Assembly: GCA_046290815.1 (NCBI GenBank) | Contig: JBKBUF010000024.1 | Coordinates: 1 to 64,000, forward strand | Direction of reading: 5' to 3' | Length of the DNA stretch: 64,000 bases | Origin: JBKBUF01 sp046290815 | Lineage (GTDB): Bacteria; Bacteroidota; Bacteroidia; Cytophagales; Cytophagaceae | Shown here: positions 8,520 through 16,762 of the stretch, one piece after another | Position numbering within the stretch: the stretch's first letter is position 1 | Layout of the letters: each line of letters opens with the position of its first letter | Notes under the pieces: generated by a model | Seen by the model: the letters and a program-made list of their open reading frames with translations, nothing else | Told to the model about the DNA's origin: nothing | Databases searched by the model: none | Position numbers and translations under genes: made by a program

Positions 8520-8548
8520 GCCCTTACTAAAGTAAGGGCTTTTTTTTT
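8520..8548 (+). terminator. Rho-independent terminator after tRNA-Phe
   Basis: Stem GCCCTTAC (8520-8527) pairs with GTAAGGGC (8532-8539) around a TAAA loop and is followed by nine T. Confidence 0.92.
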
Positions 8549-8584
8549 AGTTTTGTTAATTAACGGGAAAGTCTTCTGTTGGTT

Positions 8585-9832
8585 TTATTTGATTCCCTTA
8601 AGCTTTCCTACTTCTTTATCGGTTAAAAATCTCCAATGACCTCTTGGTAAATCTTTCTTAGTCAATCCGGCATACATAACCCTGTCCAGCCTTACAACTT
8701 CATAGCCCAGGTGCTCAAACATCCTTCTTACAATTCTGTTTCTGCCCTCATGGATTTCAATACCGACAATTTTTTTATCCTGGCCTACCAAAGCTACTTC
8801 ATCGGGATAGGCAGGGCCGTCTTCAAGATGAACACCATTCGCAAGCTTTTCCAGGTCTTCACGGGAGATAGGCTTATCAAGTTCTGCCTGGTATAATTTT
8901 TTTACCTTTCGTGATGGGTGTGTAAGTGTCTCGGCAAGCTCACCATCATTGGTTAGTAGTAAAAGACCTGTAGTATTTCTGTCCAGTCGTCCTACAGGGA
9001 AAATTCTTTCCGGACATGCAGTCTTAACAAGATCCATTACAGTCTTTCTTTCTTCAGGATCGTCTGTTGTAGTAATAAAATCTTTTGGTTTGTTTAAGAG
9101 CACATACCTCTTCTTTTCAGGATTAAGCTTTTTGTTATTGTACTTAATAACATCGTTCGGTCCGACTTTAAATCCTAGCTCTGTTACAACTTCACCATTC
9201 ACAGATATCGCCCCTTCCATGATAAGAATATCCGCATCACGTCTGGAGCAAACTCCTGAGTTTGCAATGTATTTGTTTAATCGTATGCCGTTCTCTTTCG
9301 AAGCGAAAGATGGTTTACTCGGCTTGGCGGTTTTCTTTTGTTGTTTAGAATTTTCGTTTCTTAGGAATTTAACATATTGTTTCTTCCTGGAGACGTCTTT
9401 TTTTTCTTTATTAAAAGCAGACTTGGGAGACTCTTCTCTTTTGTCAGACCTTGAGTTTTTATTGAAAGTTTTTCCTTGTTCAAAATCTTTATTTTTATCA
9501 GAGGTTTTGAAATTTCTTTTTTCTCTGCCTGTGCTGCTTCTATCAGATGTTGGTCTGACTGGTTTATCAGTTCTGAAATTTCTTTTTTCCCCTCCGGCAT
9601 TATTTCTTTCAGATGTTGCTCTTGCAGGTTTGTCAGTTTTTGAAAATCTACTTCTTCCTGAAGCTGCCGGACGTTTGCCGGAGTCTCTGGTAGTTCTTTC
9701 TCTATCTGGCCCGGATGCACTTCTTTTGGCGGGGCTTTCGCTACGTCTGGTACTTTCCTTGGCACGAGCAGGTTTACTTCCGGATCTGCCGGGTTGTGAT
9801 TTTCCTGCTCTTCTTTTCTTTCCGTCTTCCAT
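8585..9832 (-). CDS. rluB: rRNA pseudouridine synthase, RluB/RsuA family, with long basic N-terminal tail
   Basis: Isomerises uridine to pseudouridine, probably in 23S rRNA. After a long tail, residues about 180-240 form an S4 RNA-binding domain (IRLNKYIANSGVCSRRDAD). The RsuA/RluB catalytic domain follows, with FPVGRLDRNTTGLLL (catalytic Asp near 282) and GRNRIVRRMFEHLGYEV near the end. The first 180 residues are Lys/Arg/Ser-rich and probably disordered. They contain two tandem 22-residue repeats (66-87 and 88-109) sharing TDKP, R-x-T-S and EKRNF. Basic tails on RluB are common in Bacteroidota. RluB versus RluE/F or RsuA is inferred from length and overall similarity. Confidence 0.88.
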   Translation of the reverse strand: MEDGKKRRAGKSQPGRSGSKPARAKESTRRSESPAKRSASGPDRERTTRDSGKRPAASGRSRFSKTDKPARATSERNNAGGEKRNFRTDKPVRPTSDRSSTGREKRNFKTSDKNKDFEQGKTFNKNSRSDKREESPKSAFNKEKKDVSRKKQYVKFLRNENSKQQKKTAKPSKPSFASKENGIRLNKYIANSGVCSRRDADILIMEGAISVNGEVVTELGFKVGPNDVIKYNNKKLNPEKKRYVLLNKPKDFITTTDDPEERKTVMDLVKTACPERIFPVGRLDRNTTGLLLLTNDGELAETLTHPSRKVKKLYQAELDKPISREDLEKLANGVHLEDGPAYPDEVALVGQDKKIVGIEIHEGRNRIVRRMFEHLGYEVVRLDRVMYAGLTKKDLPRGHWRFLTDKEVGKLKGIK

Positions 9833-9856
9833 GTTGTGATTTATTATAAATAAAAT

Positions 9857-9939
9857 GGGACTGACCCAAAACTGTCATTCCTAACGAAGCGGGGATTGGC
9901 CCTCTTAGTCGGGAAGACTGCTCACTTTGAGTCAGCCCC
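9857..9939. repeat. 83-bp MITE-like intergenic repeat with terminal inverted repeats
   Basis: The ends at 9857-9870 and 9926-9939 are inverted copies matching at 12 of 14 positions (GGG-x-CTGAC-x-CAAA). The interior is GC-richer than the surroundings and has no reading frame. Many Bacteroidota genomes carry intergenic repeats of this design (ends such as GGCTG...CAAA with an interior ATTCC-type segment). Mobility is inferred; no second copy is in this window. Confidence 0.6.
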
Positions 9940-9987
9940 AAAATTTAATCAGGATTTTTGAATATCAGGCAGAATTGCCCTTTTTTA

Positions 9988-10839
9988 TTATTCTTTAGAA
10001 TTGTCCTCTTCTTCGCTTCCGTTTAATTCAGAATCTTCTTCCTCTTCAAAGGCCTCTTCGTTTTCTTCTTCAACAGTCTCTTCATCTTCTATTGCATCTG
10101 ATCCGAAGTCAGGATCAAATTCTGCCGACCCTTTCAATTCTGAACTAATTTCGGTTTCAACTATTTCTGCTTCGATCTGAAGCTCATTCAGGTTTTCGGC
10201 CAATTGAGAAATAGCCGTCTGCTCTTCGTCTGTTAAGGAAACCGGTATATCATTTTCCTCTCTTTGGATAGGGTGTTCGGCATCTGCCTCTTCACCTATT
10301 TGATTTTCGCTTGTATTAAAATCTTTAGGGGTAGGCAAATCCTTAAGGGTGTTAATGCCGAAATACTCCATAAATTTTGGAGAAGTGCCGTAAAGGATTG
10401 GTCTTCCGACACCGTCAGACTTTCCTTGGATTTCAATCAGTTCTTTTTCGAGCAATTTTTGAATTGCATAATCACAATTTACTCCTCTGATTTGCTCGAT
10501 CTGATGTTTAGTGATCGGTTGTTTATAGGCAATTATTGCAACAGTTTCAAGCGCAGAGGTGGATAATCTCTTTTTGGATTTCTGTTTCAGTAAAATGCTT
10601 ATACTTGACTGATAGGCTGGTTTGGTCAGAAACTGATATCCGCCACCCATTGAATATACTTTGAAAGGATAAACGTCTTCGTCGTATTTAGCGACAAGCT
10701 TATCTAATGCACTTTGAATGTCTTCTGCAGGCACATCTGCTTCAAACATTTCTGACAGGCACTGTCTTATTTCTTCTGCCTTAATGGGATCATTAGAGCA
10801 GAAAATCAGGCTTTCAATATGATTTTGTAGAAAATCCAA
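9988..10839 (-). CDS. scpB: Segregation and condensation protein B
   Basis: ScpB dimers bind the kleisin ScpA and, with Smc, form the chromosome-organising condensin. The first 185 residues carry the two winged-helix domains, with STSALETVAIIAYKQPITK, IEQIRGVNCDYAIQKLLE and GRPILYGTSPKFMEYFG, all characteristic of the family. The remaining 95 or so residues are a very acidic Glu/Asp-rich tail, probably disordered and longer than in most relatives. It lies just downstream of the DksA-like gene (4-nt gap), so they are probably cotranscribed. Confidence 0.93.
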   Translation of the reverse strand: MDFLQNHIESLIFCSNDPIKAEEIRQCLSEMFEADVPAEDIQSALDKLVAKYDEDVYPFKVYSMGGGYQFLTKPAYQSSISILLKQKSKKRLSTSALETVAIIAYKQPITKHQIEQIRGVNCDYAIQKLLEKELIEIQGKSDGVGRPILYGTSPKFMEYFGINTLKDLPTPKDFNTSENQIGEEADAEHPIQREENDIPVSLTDEEQTAISQLAENLNELQIEAEIVETEISSELKGSAEFDPDFGSDAIEDEETVEEENEEAFEEEEDSELNGSEEEDNSKE

Positions 10840-10843
10840 TGTA

Positions 10844-11227
10844 TTAGTCTTTTCTGTTTAGTTTAGCTTCAATTGAATGTTGAGTGTGTGGAACAGCTCT
10901 TAATCTTTCCTTAGGAATTAACTTCCCTGTGTCAATACAAATTCCATAAGTTCCGTTTTTAATTCTGGCCATGGCATTTTCAAGTTGCTGTATGAATTTT
11001 TGCTGACGGGCTGCTAACTGTGAATAATTCTCTTTTTCAGCAGTATCTGCACCATCTTCCAGTAATTTCAGTGTTCCGGCAGTATTATCAGTACCGGAGT
11101 CATTCTTCCTGCTTAATGCCTCTTTGATGAAATTTAATTCCTTGCGGGCTTTTTCAAGTTTTTCAGTTATCAACTGCTCGAATTCTTTTAGATCCTCTTC
11201 AGAGTATCTTACTTTTTCCTCAGCCAT
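10844..11227 (-). CDS. DksA/TraR-family protein with degenerate zinc finger
   Basis: 127 residues. The N-terminal two-thirds is a predicted antiparallel coiled coil (EDLKEFEQLITEKLEKA ... QLAARQQKFIQQLENAMARI). The C-terminal part is NGTYGICIDTGKLIPKERL, which corresponds to the DksA zinc-finger region, but only one Cys is left where four are expected. This degenerate form is widespread in Bacteroidota. DksA-type proteins enter the RNA polymerase secondary channel; whether this one does so without zinc is inference. It precedes scpB by 4 nt. Confidence 0.82.
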   Translation of the reverse strand: MAEEKVRYSEEDLKEFEQLITEKLEKARKELNFIKEALSRKNDSGTDNTAGTLKLLEDGADTAEKENYSQLAARQQKFIQQLENAMARIKNGTYGICIDTGKLIPKERLRAVPHTQHSIEAKLNRKD

Positions 11228-11606
11228 AATTCAATTCAGGGTTTAGTTTTTTTCCTACTCCAACGGAAAAACGGGAATAAGGATTTATTTCAGATTGCGA
11301 ATTTAACAGAAAAAAATGACTTTGTCCTGCTAACTTTTGAACAATCTGTTAACAGCAGCCCGAGGAAATTATTGTGTTATAAGGGGTTGAAAATTAGTTT
11401 GATCCGGTGTTCAAGTAAATTTGTAGTGGAATTTGATAGCTTGTACCCTCTTTTTAATTGATTTTTTATCGATTGAAATGTTGTGTTTTAGTCGTAAATA
11501 CCGGTCAATCACCTCTGCTTCTTTGTTTTGTCTGATACAACTGTCGATAATATCATTTAGCATGCAGTTCATAGCTGATAATTTAAATTACTGAACAGAA
11601 GGAATT
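11228..11606. other. 379-bp intergenic region, mostly empty
   Basis: Between the lamin-tail gene and the DksA-like gene. The only candidate is a 53-codon minus-strand frame (11411-11572), listed separately. No clear promoter or terminator hairpin was seen. Confidence 0.5.
11411..11572 (-). CDS. Possible small protein, 53 residues
   Basis: An ATG at 11572 opens a frame of 53 codons ending in TGA at 11413-11411. The product is basic and helical in character (MNCMLNDIIDSCIRQ ... DKKSIKKRVQAIKF). There is no recognised domain and no clear ribosome binding site. It may be a real small gene or chance. Confidence 0.25.
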   Translation of the reverse strand: MNCMLNDIIDSCIRQNKEAEVIDRYLRLKHNISIDKKSIKKRVQAIKFHYKFT

Positions 11607-14108
11607 TTATTTAGAAACAACAACCGGAAGTTTCCAGTTTTGTTTCTGTCCTGAAATGTTAAATATTTCAAAAAAAATAATGTAAATACCTACCGGTGCC
11701 TTGGTTTGATTATCAGTGCTTCCATCCCAGGAAATAAATCCTTCTGTTCCTAATATGATATTCTGACCAATTGTTTTTATTTTTCTTCCTTCCGGATCAA
11801 AGACTAAAAGACTACAGAAATTTCCCGAATGCTCGAATTTATAGTTAACGTAGGCTAAGTCTTTGTATCCATCATTGTCAGGGCTGAATGCTTTTGGCTC
11901 TACGCCTACCTGATCATGCGAATTGAAGTTTTGTTGCTGAGAATTTTTGTAGCCTGGCGTTGCTCTTACCTGTCCTGCTGCCGATTGCCAGTTATAAGGA
12001 GAATCAGTGGGCGCAGAAAAATCCACTCTTTCCAGTGAATACCCTTCTTTTTTCTTTAACAATTCATTGTGAAGTTTATCTTCGTACTCCAAGGCATCCA
12101 GGGTTTTGTTCAGCTGATTTATTACAGCAATATATCCTTTGTCATTATTCATCGGAGGGAGAGATGGTAACTGTATGAAATTTTCTTCCTTACTACCAGG
12201 GTAATGGTTTTTAACGATGTTTGTATTGGTCGTTAATATGATAAACTGACCAGGTAAAATAATTTTTTCTGCCTTAATGGTTGTACTGCTTGTGTGATTG
12301 GAAATTTTTAAACCCTGAAGTTGTATAAACTTTTCTGAATGATTATATATCTCAAGAAAATCTACTCCTCCCGGAAAGGGATCAAACAGCACTTCGTTGA
12401 TGATCAGGTCAAGGCTGTCAGCAATTTCAGGTAACATAAATTCATGATGATTGGCAGGTATTGATTGTCGGTCACAATCTTTCAGTCCTGTAATTTCCAG
12501 GTTGTAAACTGTTCTTTTTTGTATGGTTGAGGTAGTTAACGAAATGCTGTTTGCATTGATTTCAATATTTTTTAATTCAAGCTCAGGTTGTATTTTAAAT
12601 CCGGCTTCAGTTAACTTTTCAGGAAGTAATTCCTTGTTGTATGACAAAATAATTTCATGGTCAGTAGTAATAAGAGAGGAGATTAAAGCTGTTGTTTCAG
12701 TGAGATGATTCAATACAGAATTAGAGCTGCCAGGGGTGCCACCTATTTCCGCTGTGCTTGAAGTCCAGTTGGATGAGTTACAGGTACTGTTTAAATTTAT
12801 CATTTCAAGGGAATAACCTCCTTCTTTTTTCTCAGAAGTACTATGCCAATTAACAGAATAATCGATTGTATGAAGTAGTTCACCTTTGTCATTATGAAGT
12901 TTAAGTATGTCTCCGGAATTGTTTAAAGACGGCCAGGGACTAAGTCCTGCTACAGGTCCGAAATGCCTGAATTGTCCATCTGAATTTTTGGGGCACAAGA
13001 TGAGGTAGGAAAAAGGAGGCAAGGTAATGTCCGGAAACAATGCAGTGCTTGTAGCATCCGAAAATTTGTAATTGTGAAGATTTAGGCTATCGCCGGTGTT
13101 ATTGAAAATTTCAACAAATTCTTCTTCCGGCAAGCCATAAGAAGGTGTAGGATCAGCAAAAATTTCGGTAATTAATATATTTCCCGGTTTAGCTGATTGT
13201 TTGAAAATAAATTGTTCTTCCAGATTAGTTAACTCTTCCCCATCAGAAATGTCGGTAATGGAAAGATGAATGTTCCCTGTTTTTAATGGGTTATTTAGTG
13301 TAACTATTATTTTTTTGCTTTCCGGTAATTCTATGGTTTCAGGAATTTGGCCATTAACAGAAATATTGGAAGTTTTCAGGGTATTTGGGATGATGGAATT
13401 GTTGAGCGAGATTTGAATTTTGAAGTCTGAAATGATATCAATTTTTGATATGATTAAGGGTGCATTTTTTATAATTAAATCATCAAGTATATATCCTTTA
13501 TTTCTTGTTGCTGTATGGTAACAAATGATTCCAAAATAGCTGCTTGTAGTGAAAGTTGTATCAAAAGCAGTTCCTTCTCTGGTAAAATTTCTCCCACCTG
13601 TTGAGTCTGAAAAAACTGTCCAGTTACCGGCAAGATCTCTAATTACTTTTATCCTCAAAGTGTTTCTGCTTTTGCCTGCCCTTCCTGGTGCTCCTGCTAT
13701 TAATTTTGAAGGAGTACTTCCTTGTTGTCTATAAAGTTCAATCGCATCAACCGACCCGGTAACTCCACCCACCCGGACATAATAGCCATTTAGTGGTTCT
13801 TTCAAATTCGGATTGTCACTTGCCAGGTAAACTCTTACATAATTGGTTGAGGAGGGATTGAAATCCATTCGTACATAAAATTCCCAACAGGTGTTTTCAA
13901 GTTTTGCTGAAGGGGTTGAAAGGTAAATGGAGGAGGTGGCTGATGGCCCATTACTTTGTAATTGCCCCGCCTGATTTACTGAAAAATAGGAGGTATCTCC
14001 TCCCCAAACCGGATTACCGGTGAAGTTTCCGTCATCAAAGGTTTCCTGCAATTGTCCGAATGCACCCGAATACCAAAGAAAACAGACAATGAAATAGCTG
14101 GTTTTCAT
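11607..14108 (-). CDS. Large secreted lamin-tail-domain protein, probable T9SS cargo
   Basis: 833 residues with a signal peptide (YFIVCFLWYSGAFG, cleavage near 18). The first 200 or so residues look like a concanavalin/LamG-type beta-sandwich (ETFDDGNFTGNPVW, DDLIIKNAP). Two lamin-tail domains follow: ILITEIFADPTPSYGLPEEE with FVEIFNNTGD (about 305-420), and LIINEVLFDPFPGGVDFLEIYN (about 560-640). The C-terminal 100 residues form an FlgD/gliding-associated type Ig fold (KAFSPDNDGYKD, ISWDG, PVGIYI), the class of domain at the end of many Bacteroidota surface proteins, probably used for sorting or attachment. Ig-like linker segments lie between. The ligand is unknown. Confidence 0.72.
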   Translation of the reverse strand: MKTSYFIVCFLWYSGAFGQLQETFDDGNFTGNPVWGGDTSYFSVNQAGQLQSNGPSATSSIYLSTPSAKLENTCWEFYVRMDFNPSSTNYVRVYLASDNPNLKEPLNGYYVRVGGVTGSVDAIELYRQQGSTPSKLIAGAPGRAGKSRNTLRIKVIRDLAGNWTVFSDSTGGRNFTREGTAFDTTFTTSSYFGIICYHTATRNKGYILDDLIIKNAPLIISKIDIISDFKIQISLNNSIIPNTLKTSNISVNGQIPETIELPESKKIIVTLNNPLKTGNIHLSITDISDGEELTNLEEQFIFKQSAKPGNILITEIFADPTPSYGLPEEEFVEIFNNTGDSLNLHNYKFSDATSTALFPDITLPPFSYLILCPKNSDGQFRHFGPVAGLSPWPSLNNSGDILKLHNDKGELLHTIDYSVNWHSTSEKKEGGYSLEMINLNSTCNSSNWTSSTAEIGGTPGSSNSVLNHLTETTALISSLITTDHEIILSYNKELLPEKLTEAGFKIQPELELKNIEINANSISLTTSTIQKRTVYNLEITGLKDCDRQSIPANHHEFMLPEIADSLDLIINEVLFDPFPGGVDFLEIYNHSEKFIQLQGLKISNHTSSTTIKAEKIILPGQFIILTTNTNIVKNHYPGSKEENFIQLPSLPPMNNDKGYIAVINQLNKTLDALEYEDKLHNELLKKKEGYSLERVDFSAPTDSPYNWQSAAGQVRATPGYKNSQQQNFNSHDQVGVEPKAFSPDNDGYKDLAYVNYKFEHSGNFCSLLVFDPEGRKIKTIGQNIILGTEGFISWDGSTDNQTKAPVGIYIIFFEIFNISGQKQNWKLPVVVSK

Positions 14109-14225
14109 TTGTAATTAAACGATAAATTAAATCTCAGGAGATTTTGCAAAAAGCTGGTATTGCCGGAAGAAAGAGTATTTTTGCAAAACCATTCAATTGA
14201 TGCATTAAATTAATTATAAAATAAT

Positions 14226-14233
14226 TAGCTTTG
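14226..14233 (+). promoter_or_regulatory. Candidate -7 box of the asd promoter
   Basis: TAGCTTTG exactly matches TAnnTTTG and lies 88 nt before the asd start. A second exact match, TATTTTTG, lies at 14176-14183. Neither has a well-spaced TTG. Confidence 0.4.
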
Positions 14234-14321
14234 CAATCCTAAAAATACGAATAATTGAAATTTTCAAAAACGAATGCCGGCAATTGGCATTCCTGCTGAA
14301 TGAACTTAAAAAAATAAAAAG

Positions 14322-15314
14322 ATGAAATTTGCTATTGTAGGTGCTACCGGATTGGTTGGCGGCCAGATTTTCAAAGTGCTTGAGGAAAGAAATCTTCCTA
14401 TTACAGAATTGATTCCTGTGGCTTCAGAAAAGTCTGTAGGAAAAGAGGTAACGTTCAAAGGAAAGACATATAAGGTGGTTGGGATGCAGACAGCCATTGA
14501 TATGAAGCCTGAGATTGCAATATTTTCTGCCGGTGGAAGTACGTCGCTGGAGTGGGCTCCTAAGTTTGCCGCCGCAGGTATAGTTGTTATTGACAATTCT
14601 TCTGCATGGAGAATGGACCCAACGAAAAAACTTGTAGTGCCTGAAATCAATGCTCATACTCTGACAAAGGATGATAAAATTATAGCTAATCCTAACTGTT
14701 CTACTATACAGATGGTGGTGCCTTTGAATCCTCTTCATAAAAAATACAAAATTAAGAGGATAGTCGTATCTACTTATCAATCTGTCACCGGTACAGGTAA
14801 AAAAGCAGTGGATCAATTGATGGATGAGAGGAAAGGAATAGACGGCCCTAAAGCTTATCCTTACACCATCGACCTTAACGTAATTCCTCATATCGATGTA
14901 TTCCTCGATAACGGGTATACTAAAGAGGAAATGAAAATGGTAAATGAAACAAAAAAGATCATGGGAGATGATTCTATTAAAGTTACATCTACCACTGTAA
15001 GGATTCCTGTAATGGGCGGTCACTCAGAGTCAGTTAATATAGAATTTGAAAATGAATATGATTTGAATGAAGTTAGAGAAACCCTTTCTAATACTGAAGG
15101 AGTGATCCTGGAAGATGATGTGAAGAATCTGAAATACCCTATGCCGATGAATGCTCACAACAGAGATGAAGTATTTGTGGGAAGATTGAGAAGAGATGAG
15201 TCTCAGCCTAAAACACTTAACATGTGGATCGTTGCGGATAATCTGAGGAAGGGAGCAGCAACCAATGCTATTCAGATTGCGGAATATTTGATAAAAAATA
15301 AGATAGTAGCATAA
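14322..15314 (+). CDS. asd: Aspartate-semialdehyde dehydrogenase
   Basis: Reduces aspartyl phosphate to aspartate semialdehyde with NADPH, on the path to lysine/diaminopimelate, threonine and methionine. 330 residues. The N-terminal Rossmann motif is AIVGATGLVGGQIF. The catalytic Cys (near 126) is in IANPNCSTIQM, and the substrate-binding stretch VVSTYQSVTGTGKKAV follows. The late segment IPVMGGHSESVNIEF carries the conserved His. Length and motifs are typical of the bacterial USG-1-type enzyme. It is followed by its own terminator and appears monocistronic. Confidence 0.95.
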   Translation: MKFAIVGATGLVGGQIFKVLEERNLPITELIPVASEKSVGKEVTFKGKTYKVVGMQTAIDMKPEIAIFSAGGSTSLEWAPKFAAAGIVVIDNSSAWRMDPTKKLVVPEINAHTLTKDDKIIANPNCSTIQMVVPLNPLHKKYKIKRIVVSTYQSVTGTGKKAVDQLMDERKGIDGPKAYPYTIDLNVIPHIDVFLDNGYTKEEMKMVNETKKIMGDDSIKVTSTTVRIPVMGGHSESVNIEFENEYDLNEVRETLSNTEGVILEDDVKNLKYPMPMNAHNRDEVFVGRLRRDESQPKTLNMWIVADNLRKGAATNAIQIAEYLIKNKIVA

Positions 15315-15321
15315 AATAAAG

Positions 15322-15344
15322 AACCACCGCCCAGGTGGTTTTTT
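15322..15344 (+). terminator. Rho-independent terminator after asd
   Basis: Stem AACCACC (15322-15328) pairs with GGTGGTT (15334-15340) around a GCCCA loop and is followed by T residues. Confidence 0.85.
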
Positions 15345-15417
15345 ATTTGTAATTATTTAATTATTTTTCTGTTTCGCCTTTCAAAAGGAAGGATAATTAT
15401 ACTTAAATTAAAATACT

Positions 15418-16290
15418 ATGATAAGGTCCATGACCGGTTTTGGCGGATTAAAGGAGGAAATCGGAAACCTTGAGGTTTCAGTGGAGATCAAATCTCTTAA
15501 TTCAAAATTTCTTGATCTTAATCTTCGTCTTCCGAAGGAATATACTGACAAAGAATTTGAGATCCGTACTCTGATAAGTAATACGCTTGAGAGAGGGAAA
15601 ATCGGATTTTCTCTTGATGTACAGGAAGTGGCGGAGGTTAAAGCCAAAGTAACTATTAACAGAGAACTGGTGAGGATATACTATCAGGATTTGCTGGAAA
15701 CAGCTGCTTATGTTGGAGCTTCTGATCAGGATTTGTTCAAGATAGCATTACAAATGCCTAAGGCGATTAATCAGGATACAGACAAAGCGGATAACCAGGA
15801 AGAATGGAAGAAAATAGTTTCAGTGATCGAAAAGGCCATAAAAGAGTGTGATAACTTTCGTCTGAAAGAGGGGCATGAGTTATCATTGAAATTGGAAGGG
15901 TATATAAGCCGAATTAAAGATTTATTGAGGAAAATTCAGGATCAGGATCCTGCAAGAATTGCTATGATCAGGGAAAAAATCAAAGGTCATTTTCTGGAAT
16001 TTGCTAATGAAAATGTTGACCAGAACAGATTTGAACAGGAATTAATCTATTATATCGAAAAGCTTGATATCACAGAAGAAAAGGTAAGACTAAAAAGTCA
16101 CCTCGATTACTTTCTGGAAATATTAAGGACCGAGAAGAGTGGTAAAAAACTTGGGTTTATCAGTCAGGAAATAGGCAGAGAAATAAACACTATCGGTTCA
16201 AAAGCCAATGATGCAACAATCCAGAAGCTGGTAGTGGAAATGAAGGAGGAGCTGGAGAAAATTAAGGAACAAAGCCTTAATATTTTATAA
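15418..16290 (+). CDS. yicC: YicC-family endoribonuclease
   Basis: 290 residues, the usual size of YicC/YloC. The N-terminus IRSMTGFGG and the following VEIKSLNSKFLDLNLRLP are family hallmarks. The C-terminal DUF1732 part has KLDITEEKVRLKSHLDYF and GKKLGFISQEIGREINT, ending in acidic helices. Family members are RNases that cut structured or small RNAs (E. coli YicC acts on RyhB). Unlike in many genomes, no guanylate kinase gene follows; the next gene is convergent. Confidence 0.92.
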   Translation: MIRSMTGFGGLKEEIGNLEVSVEIKSLNSKFLDLNLRLPKEYTDKEFEIRTLISNTLERGKIGFSLDVQEVAEVKAKVTINRELVRIYYQDLLETAAYVGASDQDLFKIALQMPKAINQDTDKADNQEEWKKIVSVIEKAIKECDNFRLKEGHELSLKLEGYISRIKDLLRKIQDQDPARIAMIREKIKGHFLEFANENVDQNRFEQELIYYIEKLDITEEKVRLKSHLDYFLEILRTEKSGKKLGFISQEIGREINTIGSKANDATIQKLVVEMKEELEKIKEQSLNIL

Positions 16291-16291
16291 A

Positions 16292-16654
16292 CTATTCGCT
16301 GGCCACACGCTTGTTATCGTCCCAGAAGATAGCTATAAACATCAGGATAAGGCCTACATTCAGGTTAATCATGGTGTTTAGAAACTGATAATTCAGATGT
16401 GGTGCAGGGAAAATATTGACCCAGGTAGCTACAATAAGGAAAATCATTAGGAATCCCTGTAGGTAATTAAAAGCCCTGGTAAGTGTGTTGTTATTGGTAA
16501 ATGCAATAATCAGGCTGATAAAGCCTGCGTTTATGTAGGTCATATTTGAAGCCAATTCCCTGCTGAGCAGCACAAAGTCTTCGGGTACTATATACCCGGC
16601 AGCCCCTGCGGCGATCAAAATAGGACCAAGTATTTTTAATATAGTTTTATTCAT
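16292..16654 (-). CDS. Small four-helix membrane protein, unknown
   Basis: With the ATG at 16654 (MNKTILKILGPI) the product has 120 residues and four hydrophobic helices (about 5-24, 36-53, 63-85 and 92-111) with short loops. An upstream in-frame ATG at 16735 would add a hydrophilic 27-residue stretch that breaks the membrane N-terminus, so the inner start is preferred. The stop abuts the yicC stop (convergent). No family was recognised. Confidence 0.65.
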   Translation of the reverse strand: MNKTILKILGPILIAAGAAGYIVPEDFVLLSRELASNMTYINAGFISLIIAFTNNNTLTRAFNYLQGFLMIFLIVATWVNIFPAPHLNYQFLNTMINLNVGLILMFIAIFWDDNKRVASE

Positions 16655-16762
16655 TATCATACACACAAATCCATTATAGCGGACTTGGGTTATTTTAACT
16701 GTATTTTTTAAAAAATGGTTACAGTAAAGATACAACTAACCATTGGATTGTTCTTATAAAAA

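Noticed and set aside
8949..9839. A 296-codon open frame on the plus strand opposite rluB
   Set aside because: It mirrors the Lys/Arg/Ser-rich rluB tail in the other strand; the product is a Leu/Ser-rich artefact with no start signal and no family.
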